DNA of 64,000 bases from Nocardia sp. alder85J (GTDB lineage Bacteria; Actinomycetota; Actinomycetes; Mycobacteriales; Mycobacteriaceae): the NCBI RefSeq assembly GCF_020176955.2, contig NZ_JAIUCZ020000005.1, positions 310,001 through 374,000 on the forward strand. The letters are read 5' to 3'. The notes beneath the pieces are model-generated. The model was not told where the DNA came from. It worked only from the letters and a program-made list of their open reading frames with translations, and did not search any database. Of this stretch, positions 43,583 through 50,534 are shown piece by piece (the stretch's first letter is position 1; every line of letters begins with the position of its first letter). The translations under genes and the position numbers were made by a program.

Positions 43583-45340
43583 ATGGCCTTCTTCTCCTCC
43601 GCCGGCGGGAGCCGGCGCAACACCCCCACCGTGGCGACCCCCACCGTGGCGCCGCCGCGCACCTCCACCGCCGTCATGGACAGCGCACACGTCGGCGACA
43701 TCGTCGGCGCGCTGGGCACCATCCGCGAGGACGACACCCGGCACGGCCACAGCCGCGCGCAGCGATTCCGGATGCTGCTCGCCGTCCTCGGCCCCGGCCT
43801 CATCGTGATGGTCGGCGACAACGACGCCGGCGGTGTGGCGACCTACGCCCAGGCCGGGCAGAACTACGGCATGGCGCTGGCCTGGACACTGCTGCTGCTC
43901 ATCCCGGTGCTGTACGTGAACCAGGAGATGGTGGTGCGGCTGGGCGCCGTCGCCGGGGTCGGGCACGCCCGGCTGATCTTCGCCCGCTTCGGGAAGTTCT
44001 GGGGCGCATTCAGTGTCGGCGATCTGTTCGTGGTGAACGCCTTGACGATCGTCACCGAGTTCATCGGCGTCGCGATGGCGCTCGGCTACTTCGGCCTGCC
44101 CAAGGCGGTCTCGGTGCCGCTGGCGGCGGTGCTGTTGTTCGCGATGGTGGCCGGTGGCTCGTTCCGGCGCTGGGAGCGATTCCTGTTCGGGCTGATCGCG
44201 ATCAACATCGTGATGTTCCCGCTGGCGTTCCTGGTGCATCCGAGCGCCGGCGCCATCGGCAAGGGCTTCCTGCCCTCGTTCCCCGGCGGGATGAACGCCA
44301 CCCTGCTGTTGCTGATCGTCTCCATCGTCGGCACCACCGTCGCGCCCTGGCAGCTGTTCTTCCAGCAGTCCAACATCATCGACAAGCGCATCACCCCGCG
44401 CTGGATCCGGTACGAGCGCATCGACCTGTGCGTCGGCATCGTGGTGGTGATGGTGGGCGCGGTCGCGATCATGGCCGCCACCGCCTTCGGGTTGCACGGC
44501 GCGACCGGCGCCTTCACCGATGCCGGGGCCGTCGCGCACGCGCTGCGCGACCACCTCGGCGGCACCGCGGGTGCGCTGTTCGCGATCCTGCTGCTGGACG
44601 CGTCGCTGATCGGGGCCAACGCCGTCGGCCTGGCCACCACCTACGCCCTCGGCGACACCCTGGGCAAGCGGCACTCGTTGCACTGGAAGATCTCCGAGGC
44701 GCCGGCGTTCTATCTCGGCTACGCCCTGCTGCTGGGCGTCGCGGGCGCGGTCACGTTCAGCCCCGACCACGTGCTGGGTCTGATCACCCAGGGCGTGCAG
44801 GCGCTCGCCGGAGTCCTGCTGCCGTCGGCGACGGTATTCCTGGTGTTGCTGTGCAACGACAAGGCGGTGCTGGGACCGTGGGTGAACACCACTCGGCAGA
44901 ACATCCTGGCGGGCGTCATCGTGTGGTCACTGGTGCTGCTGTCGCTGGCGCTGACCACGGCCACGTTCTTCCCCGGCGTTTCCACCCGGACACTGGAATT
45001 CGGATTCGGCGCGGGCGCCGTGGCCGGACTGGCCGGCGGCGCCGGAATCGCGCTGGCCAAGCATCGCGGCGATCGCCGGGCCGCCGAACGCACCGCGGCG
45101 GAATTGGGCGGCCTCGATCCGGATCAAGTGGAGGAACTGGACGCGACACCACTGTCACGGTCGGAGCGCAAGGCCATCGTCGAGCAGGATCGCGACACCT
45201 GGCGCACCCCCGCGCTGGATACCCTGCGACGCCCGGCGTTCTCGGGGTTGCGCACCGCAGGCATGTTCGCGCTGCGTGGCTACCTGGCCATTGCGGTGGT
45301 GCTGGTCGTGGTGCGCGTCGTCGAGTCCATCGGCGGCTGA
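43583..45340 (+). CDS. divergent Nramp-family transporter, probably Mg2+ (NRMT-like)
   Basis: A 585-residue protein with an unusual 63-residue hydrophilic N-terminus, then 11-12 membrane helices. The helix-1 metal site reads D79-N-D-A-G-G in place of the usual DPGN, and helix 6 reads VAPW (A254) where Mn2+/Fe2+ transporters have MPH. Loss of the helix-6 methionine marks the Nramp-related magnesium transporters. Together with the M-box upstream this makes Mg2+ uptake more likely than Mn2+. A C-terminal cytoplasmic stretch and one extra helix follow (residues 500-585). AAAGGGAGA precedes ATG 43583. Confidence 0.85.
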   Translation: MAFFSSAGGSRRNTPTVATPTVAPPRTSTAVMDSAHVGDIVGALGTIREDDTRHGHSRAQRFRMLLAVLGPGLIVMVGDNDAGGVATYAQAGQNYGMALAWTLLLLIPVLYVNQEMVVRLGAVAGVGHARLIFARFGKFWGAFSVGDLFVVNALTIVTEFIGVAMALGYFGLPKAVSVPLAAVLLFAMVAGGSFRRWERFLFGLIAINIVMFPLAFLVHPSAGAIGKGFLPSFPGGMNATLLLLIVSIVGTTVAPWQLFFQQSNIIDKRITPRWIRYERIDLCVGIVVVMVGAVAIMAATAFGLHGATGAFTDAGAVAHALRDHLGGTAGALFAILLLDASLIGANAVGLATTYALGDTLGKRHSLHWKISEAPAFYLGYALLLGVAGAVTFSPDHVLGLITQGVQALAGVLLPSATVFLVLLCNDKAVLGPWVNTTRQNILAGVIVWSLVLLSLALTTATFFPGVSTRTLEFGFGAGAVAGLAGGAGIALAKHRGDRRAAERTAAELGGLDPDQVEELDATPLSRSERKAIVEQDRDTWRTPALDTLRRPAFSGLRTAGMFALRGYLAIAVVLVVVRVVESIGG

Positions 45341-45350
45341 GGCGGTTCGC

Positions 45351-45375
45351 CCGGGGAGCCGCTCCGGTTCCCCGG
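45351..45375 (+). terminator. hairpin after the Nramp gene
   Basis: CCGGGGAGCCG (45351-45361) pairs with CGGTTCCCCGG (45365-45375), one G-U pair, loop CTC, 10 nt after the stop codon. Confidence 0.65.
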
Positions 45376-45562
45376 ATACCCGCTGACCACGGGATTCGCG
45401 TATCCGAATGGCCCGGAATTCGCCCCCTGCATTGTTTTCCAGCCCTTTCTGCATTCCCCGCGAGAAACGCCGAAATACGCCGGGTTCGCGGTCGCCGACA
45501 GCGCTGGGGTACGGTATACACAATCCCAGATGATCCGTGTGTCCGTGTGAAAGGGCTCGCTC

Positions 45563-45901
45563 ATGGCCAAGAAGGTCACCGTCACACTCATCGACGATTA
45601 CGACGGGAAGTCCAAAGCGGATGAGACCGTGCAGTTCTCGATCGATGGCGTGGCCTATGAAATCGATCTGTCAACCCTGAATGCCGGCAAACTCCGGGGG
45701 TCGCTCGAGCCCTGGACCGAAAAGGCCCGGAAGGTGGGCCGGCTGAAGGTGGGTGGCGGCCCGGCTCCACGTAAGTCGAGCGCCGACCGCGAGCAGACGG
45801 TGGCGATCCGGGAATGGGCGAAGAAACACGGCTACAACGTGTCCGCTCGTGGGCGAATTTCGTCCGAGATCGTCGCCGCGTACCACAAAGCCAACAAGTA
45901 G
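45563..45901 (+). CDS. Lsr2 nucleoid protein paralogue
   Basis: A 112-residue protein with an N-terminal dimerisation domain (KKVTVTLIDDYDG ... YEIDLS) and a C-terminal DNA-binding domain (REWAKKHGYNVSARGRIS) whose RGR tip inserts into the minor groove of AT-rich DNA. Lsr2 silences transferred DNA in actinobacteria. It is monocistronic, with its own upstream AT-richer region and a GAAAGGG ribosome-binding site. Nocardiae often carry more than one Lsr2, so I give no symbol. Confidence 0.93.
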   Translation: MAKKVTVTLIDDYDGKSKADETVQFSIDGVAYEIDLSTLNAGKLRGSLEPWTEKARKVGRLKVGGGPAPRKSSADREQTVAIREWAKKHGYNVSARGRISSEIVAAYHKANK

Positions 45902-46236
45902 CGCCACCGGCGCGATACGTCGAATCGGCCGGTCCTGGTTTCCGCTGCAAGCCGGCGAAACCCGGTCCGGCCGAATCGTTTCCGTACCCGACCTGGGCGA
46001 ACGACCACGAACCGGCACAGATCCCGTTGCCGCGCAAGAGCATTTCGTCGCCGTCTCGAACCCCCTCGGGCACTGGTCACCGCTCCCGGAAAAGACCAGA
46101 GTGATTGTTGTGCACACCGATTGCGCGGCCGCACCCGCCGAATGCGCCTCCGGTGATCGCCGCGTGGATTCCGCACTGCGCGTTGGAGCAACCGGCGTAA
46201 CTGCGACAGCAATCGAACGAGCCATTTCCGTACTGC

Positions 46237-46272
46237 CACACCGTGTCTGGGACACACACCGTGTCTGGGACA
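46237..46272 (+). repeat. 18-bp perfect tandem duplication
   Basis: CACACCGTGTCTGGGACA occurs twice head to tail, 46237-46254 and 46255-46272. Each unit is itself partly palindromic (ACACnGTGT). Confidence 0.9.
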
Positions 46273-46379
46273 GTTCGTTGTCCGGATGTGAGCGACAATC
46301 GCGACGGCGCGCGTTACGGCGCCGGACCGCACACCACCCATCGACATCGCCGCAGCGCAGGGGGTGGAAGAAGAGAGGG

Positions 46380-46424
46380 GCGCCCGCCGAGGGGGAAATT
46401 GAGGGAATCGGACTCGGCGGGCGC
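46380..46424. repeat. 12-bp inverted repeat with 21-nt loop
   Basis: GCGCCCGCCGAG (46380-46391) and CTCGGCGGGCGC (46413-46424) are exact complements; the loop is purine-rich (GGGGAAATTGAGGGAATCGGA-type). It could be a terminator for lsr2-side transcripts or an RNA structure; it lies about 200 nt before the GGDEF start. Confidence 0.6.
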
Positions 46425-46621
46425 AATGAGCCGCGGCCCGATCGGGGGGTCATCGACCGAGGCTCAACCGACAGCCTAGCGGGTTTTCCACTGATCGGCA
46501 CTGTCACAACGTGATTCACAGCGAATGGATAGGTTCGGTACTTCCGTGCCGGTCCGGCTGTGCCTCCGCGGCGCGGTAGTCTGGTGCCCTGGTTCGGCGT
46601 CGGATTCGCGGGGGTGAGCTC

Positions 46622-47947
46622 TTGACACACGATCGCGAATTCGCGGACCTGGCACGGCAGTGGCGAATCGCGGTGGCCGACACCGGCTTCGTGCCGATGC
46701 CGATCCGCGAACTGGAGGACCTGCTGACCGATGCGCTGCACCGGCTGGCCGCGGTGGTCGGCACCGAACCGTTCGACGCCGCCGGTGCGGTGGTGGTCGG
46801 CGCCGATCTGGTGCGGGCCAATCTGACCGATCCGCAGGTGCTGTCCCGCTCCTTCGCCGCCCTGGCGCCGCTGGCGGAAACCCTTGCGCCACACACCGAT
46901 CGCCTGCTGGCCGCACTCGGCGCGCTGACCCGCGGCTATACCGACGAGCTGCTGGCCACCCGGGCCCGGCACCAGGAGATGCTGCACACCGCGATGGCCG
47001 AGGCCCGCAATGCCGCCGAACTCCGGTTCCGGGTGGTGTTCGACAATGCCGCCGTCGCGATCGGTATCGGCGACGCCCAGGGCCGGATGGTGGACGCCAA
47101 TCCGGCGCTCACCGCCATGCTGGGGCTGCCTCTCGGGCAGTTGCGCGGCCGGCCGGTGGCCGATCTGATCCATCCCGGCGACCGGGAGGAGATGCGCGCC
47201 CGCATCACCGAGGAACTGCTCGCCGCGGGCGCCGGGACCATGCGGCTGGAACTGCGCTACGCCCGCCACGACGGCGGCATCGGCTGGGCGGCCTGGGCGG
47301 TCACGCTGGTGCCCGAATCCGGCGCTCGCGCCGCGTATCTGCTGATCGTCGGCGAGGACACCACCCAGCGCCGCGCCCTCCAGGCCGAACTGCACCGGCA
47401 GGCCCGCCACGACCCGCTCACCGGCCTGCCCAATCGCCGGCAGTTGGTCGACACCATGGCCGCCCTGCTGGCCGCCGCGGCGCCGGGCGACGAGATCGGG
47501 CTGGGCTTCCTGGATCTGGACGGTTTCAAGGCGGTCAACGACACCTACGGCCACGGCACCGGCGACCGGCTGCTCGCGGCGGTCGCCGCCCGGCTGGCCC
47601 GGCATGCCGGGCCGGAACTGCTGGCCCGGGTCGGCGGCGACGAGTTCGTGGTGCTGTTCCCGCCGCCCTGCGACGTCCACCGGGTGTCCGCGGTGGCCGA
47701 GACCCTGCTCCAGGCGGTGGCCGAGCCGATTCCGGTGGACGGCCACCACCTGACCATCTCGGCCTGCCTCGGTGCCGTGGTCACCCCGGTGTCCGGGGTC
47801 GACGCGGAACATCTGCTCAACGCCGCGGACGCCGGGTTGTACCGGGCCAAGGCCGCCGGTCCGAACCGCTGGGTGCTGCACGCGCCCTGCCCCGGCGCCG
47901 ACCGCCGCACAACGCTCGGCACATCACACAACACAAATCTGGACTGA
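46622..47947 (+). CDS. PAS-GGDEF diguanylate cyclase
   Basis: A 441-residue protein. An N-terminal helical domain (1-130) is followed by a PAS domain (about 140-265, FRVVFDNAAVAIGIGDAQG) and a GGDEF domain (about 270-430) with an intact active site RVGGDEFVVLF and the substrate segment LDLDGFKAVNDTYGH. It should make cyclic di-GMP. No I-site RxxD immediately before GGDEF is apparent. TTG 46622 follows GGGGGTGAG. A DUF574 methyltransferase gene starts 29 nt after the stop, probably cotranscribed. Confidence 0.9.
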   Translation: MTHDREFADLARQWRIAVADTGFVPMPIRELEDLLTDALHRLAAVVGTEPFDAAGAVVVGADLVRANLTDPQVLSRSFAALAPLAETLAPHTDRLLAALGALTRGYTDELLATRARHQEMLHTAMAEARNAAELRFRVVFDNAAVAIGIGDAQGRMVDANPALTAMLGLPLGQLRGRPVADLIHPGDREEMRARITEELLAAGAGTMRLELRYARHDGGIGWAAWAVTLVPESGARAAYLLIVGEDTTQRRALQAELHRQARHDPLTGLPNRRQLVDTMAALLAAAAPGDEIGLGFLDLDGFKAVNDTYGHGTGDRLLAAVAARLARHAGPELLARVGGDEFVVLFPPPCDVHRVSAVAETLLQAVAEPIPVDGHHLTISACLGAVVTPVSGVDAEHLLNAADAGLYRAKAAGPNRWVLHAPCPGADRRTTLGTSHNTNLD

Positions 47948-47976
47948 GGGCCCGCCGACGGGAAGTATCAACGGTT

Positions 47977-48789
47977 GTGCAACCTCTGCTACCCGACTGG
48001 GCGGCCGATGACATCGACCCCCGAATTCCCAGCCCGGCCCGGGTTTACGACCACCTCCTGGGCGGTTTCGCCAACTTCGACGTCGATCGGCGGATCGCCG
48101 CGAAGATGATCGAGGTCATCCCCGAGGTGCCTCGCACGGCGCGGGCCAACCGGGCATTCCTGCAACGTGCCGTGGGATATCTGGCCGCCGCCGGAGTGGA
48201 TCAGTATCTGGACCTCGGCTCCGGCATTCCCACGGCCGGCAATGTGCACGAGATCGCGCAGGCGGTGAATCCCGCGGCGCGCGTGGTGTACGTCGACGTC
48301 GATCCGGTGGCGGTGACCATGAGCCGCCGGCTGCTGGCCGGAAATCCGAATGCCACTGCGGTGCACGGTGATTTCACCGATGTCGACGCGGTACTGGTCC
48401 ACCCGCAGATATCCGGGCTGCTCGACTTCTCCCGCCCGATCGCGGTGCTGCTGGTGTCGGTGCTGCATTTCGTCCACGACGACGCGGCGGCCCAGCGGAT
48501 CTTCGCGCGGCTGCGCGAGGTGCTGGCGCCCGGCAGCCATGTGGCACTGTCGCACCTGACCCGGGAGGGTCCCGCCGAGCAGATCGAGCGGATGCTCGAG
48601 GTGACCAGGCAGGTCACCGGCCGCGGTGACCGATTGCGTACGCGCGCCGAGATTCTGGAGCTGCTGGGCGATCTGGAACCGATCGACCCCGGGCTGGTCC
48701 ATCTGGCGCGGTGGCGGCCGGACCCGGATCAGCCACTGCCGGAACTGCATCCGCTGGACGGTTTCGCCGCGGTGGCGGTGAAGCACTGA
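47977..48789 (+). CDS. SAM-dependent methyltransferase, DUF574 (SAV2177) family, copy 1
   Basis: A 270-residue protein with PSPARVYDHLLGGFANFDVDR at the front, the SAM loop YLDLGSGIPTAGNVHE, and the acidic strand VVYVDVDPVA. This is the typical actinobacterial DUF574 pattern; substrates are unknown. GTG 47977 is the best start. A second copy lies at 55924. It is followed at once by a terminator whose stem includes the stop codon. Confidence 0.88.
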   Translation: MQPLLPDWAADDIDPRIPSPARVYDHLLGGFANFDVDRRIAAKMIEVIPEVPRTARANRAFLQRAVGYLAAAGVDQYLDLGSGIPTAGNVHEIAQAVNPAARVVYVDVDPVAVTMSRRLLAGNPNATAVHGDFTDVDAVLVHPQISGLLDFSRPIAVLLVSVLHFVHDDAAAQRIFARLREVLAPGSHVALSHLTREGPAEQIERMLEVTRQVTGRGDRLRTRAEILELLGDLEPIDPGLVHLARWRPDPDQPLPELHPLDGFAAVAVKH

Positions 48790-48819
48790 TCGGGTGGCCC
48801 GCTGCCGGGCCACCCGATC
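48788..48819 (+). terminator. bidirectional hairpin between DUF574 and the peptide ORF
   Basis: GATCGGGTGGCCCG (48788-48801) and its exact complement (48806-48819) form a 14-bp stem with loop CTGC. It overlaps the methyltransferase stop and lies 10 nt beyond the end of the convergent 23-residue ORF, so it can serve both strands. Confidence 0.85.
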
Positions 48820-48828
48820 GGCGACTCG

Positions 48829-48900
48829 CTACGGGATGAGCAGCAGCCCGAAGAAGCTGTTCACAGCACCGACGAGCTGATCGAAGAGATGCGGAAGCAT
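48829..48900 (-). CDS. 23-residue hydrophobic peptide
   Basis: ATG 48900 follows AAGGA (8-nt spacing) and GGAGG just upstream. The peptide starts MLPHLFDQLVGAVNSFF and ends LLLIP before TAG. It is amphipathic to hydrophobic, of a length able to lie on or span a membrane. It ends 10 nt before a strong terminator. It could be a membrane-active or signalling peptide; being so short, it may also be chance. Confidence 0.45.
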   Translation of the reverse strand: MLPHLFDQLVGAVNSFFGLLLIP

Positions 48901-49114
48901 TCGGTTGATCCTTCCCTCCATCTAGTTGCGGATACGTGTTCCAGACATGACGCGCTCCGGACGATGCGGGCCGAGCCGTGGTCACACGACGGCCCGCGAC
49001 TACCGGATTTGGTAGTGCTACTCCGTTATTCGCTGCGACCGAGCGGCCAGACGGGTCCGGTCCACCTGCTGATTGCGGCCGCGCACACCGCTCGGCGCGG
49101 CACCGGCCGAGCGA
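48901..49114. other. promoter side of the peptide ORF and 3' side of the esterase gene
   Basis: 48901-48935 holds the ribosome-binding site of the minus-strand peptide; further right are AT-richer bases (48940-49030) that may hold its promoter. No other gene is seen. Confidence 0.35.
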
Positions 49115-50122
49115 TCAGCGCGACAGCGACGCGGCCAGTCCGGGCCAGACCTGGTGCACGGCCTGCTGCCAGTACGGCCACGCGTGCTCGCCGCCGGGGA
49201 GGTAGCGGACCGTCGCCGGCACCCCGGCAGCCGTCAGCCGTGTCTCCAGTTCCCGGGTGCACCCGGTCACCGTCGCCTCCAGCCCCGTCCCCGCCGGACT
49301 CGGGGCCGCGACGGCCGCCGGGCCGCCCGAGGTGACGAACAGGTCGACGCCCCGGAGTTTCGCCAGATTCGCCGGCGTGGACGGATCGTTGTCCGGCCAG
49401 CCCGCCGACCCGTCGACACCCCACATGTTCCACGGATTGCCCCCGCCGGAGAGCACGACGGCCTGCACATACCGCCGCCCCGGGTCCGAACTGGTCTCGG
49501 CGCAGCCGCTGAACGAGCCGACGCCCCGGTACAGCCCCGGCGCGGCCTCGGCCAGCGACAGCACCGACGTGGCCGACATCGACACCCCGGCGATCGCGTT
49601 GTGGCCGTTGCCGTCGAACGCGGCGTCGATCAGCGGCGGCAACTCGGCGGTGAGGAAGGTGGTCCACTTGTTGCGACCGAGTACCGGATCGTCGGCCTGC
49701 CAGTCGGTGTAGTAGGTGTACCGGCCGTCCAGCACGGTCACCACGGTGACGTCCTTGTCGGCGGTGAAGTCGACGATATCGGTCTTCGTCTGCCAGGAAG
49801 TCTCGCGACCGGCGCCGTCGATACCGTCCTCGGCGCCGTTGAGCAGGTACAGCACCGGTCGCGGACCGGTGGCGGTGGCGGGCTGCGCGATGCCCAGCCG
49901 GATGATCCGGTTCATCGCCGCGGAGTACACGTACGCCGTCGACCGGCGATCGTCGATCCGATCGATGTGGTCGATGTGCGAACCGTCCCCGGCGGTGGCC
50001 GGTGGCTCCGCTGCCGCCGCGGCCCCCGCCCCCAGGCCACCCAGCCCGGCCGCGGTCATCAGCACAACCATCGCCATCCGGACGAACCCGTGCGGAAAGT
50101 TCCGATGGAAATGCTGATTCAT
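49115..50122 (-). CDS. secreted alpha/beta esterase (antigen 85 / esterase D type)
   Basis: A 335-residue protein with a signal peptide (VRMAMVVLMTAAGLGGLGAGAAAAAE, residues 14-39). The fold matches the mycolyltransferase/esterase family: RPVLYLLNGAEDG, then the nucleophile Ser in GVSMSATS, and a late His in PGGEHAWPYW. In mycolic-acid bacteria such proteins move mycolates onto trehalose or arabinogalactan, though many family members are plain esterases. The Ser motif GxSxS is the mycolyltransferase type. A start at ATG 50122 is preferred; GTG seven codons upstream is possible. Confidence 0.87.
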   Translation of the reverse strand: MNQHFHRNFPHGFVRMAMVVLMTAAGLGGLGAGAAAAAEPPATAGDGSHIDHIDRIDDRRSTAYVYSAAMNRIIRLGIAQPATATGPRPVLYLLNGAEDGIDGAGRETSWQTKTDIVDFTADKDVTVVTVLDGRYTYYTDWQADDPVLGRNKWTTFLTAELPPLIDAAFDGNGHNAIAGVSMSATSVLSLAEAAPGLYRGVGSFSGCAETSSDPGRRYVQAVVLSGGGNPWNMWGVDGSAGWPDNDPSTPANLAKLRGVDLFVTSGGPAAVAAPSPAGTGLEATVTGCTRELETRLTAAGVPATVRYLPGGEHAWPYWQQAVHQVWPGLAASLSR

Positions 50123-50528
50123 GCCGTCACGCTCACTCACGTCGAACCGAATTGCTACCGTCCGGCACATCCCGGACAACCCGTGCGGCCACCATACAGG
50201 TGCAACCCGTGTTACCAGTTCACAGGCTTTCTCGACATTGTGGAAGATGTGACGCAAGTCCCAGCATCACCCCTTCAGCAAACTATTGGCACCACCACTG
50301 ACCGGCTGGTCGCGGGCACGTGCCCGCCGCCGTCCGGCATGCGTGGCAACACTCACCGGCGTAGCGTGATCGAGCAATCGATCGGCATACCGCACGACCG
50401 CACGAGATCACAAACAATCGATTGCTTGTTCAGGGATTTTTCACAATTCCCCCCAGAATCCGCCCAAATCTTGTTACCGGCGAGTAGAATTTGCACCGAA
50501 CAATTACCCGATTGCGTTCTGTCACATC
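50123..50528. promoter_or_regulatory. divergent control region, esterase / SRPBCC-ligase
   Basis: It is distinctly AT-rich at 50390-50525. Features: a possible -10 TAGAAT at 50485-50490, CAATCGATTG near 50417 (palindrome), and TGTCAC-ATC-GTGACA at 50520-50534 overlapping the GTG start of the ligase gene. No small gene is seen. Confidence 0.5.
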
Positions 50529-50534
50529 GTGACA
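50520..50534. promoter_or_regulatory. palindrome over the start codon of the SRPBCC-ligase gene
   Basis: TGTCAC and GTGACA are perfect arms around ATC; the GTG start codon (50529) is inside the right arm. It may be an operator, perhaps for the PucR protein encoded next, or chance. Confidence 0.4.

Larger units (their letters stand above)
45902..46621. other. 720-nt gap with a tandem repeat and an inverted repeat
   Basis: No convincing gene. It contains an 18-bp tandem duplication (46237-46272), a long inverted repeat (46380-46424) and a putative -10 TAGTCT (46577-46582) for the GGDEF gene. On the minus strand a 73-codon Cys-rich frame from TTG 46298 to 46077 is open but has no ribosome-binding site and a third-position GC of roughly 65-70%, below that of real genes here. 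Confidence 0.5.

Noticed and set aside
45671..47881. 736-codon open frame on the minus strand
   Set aside because: It runs antisense to lsr2 and the GGDEF gene; the translation is Gly/Arg/Gln/His-rich without motifs, a usual shadow of GC-rich codons.
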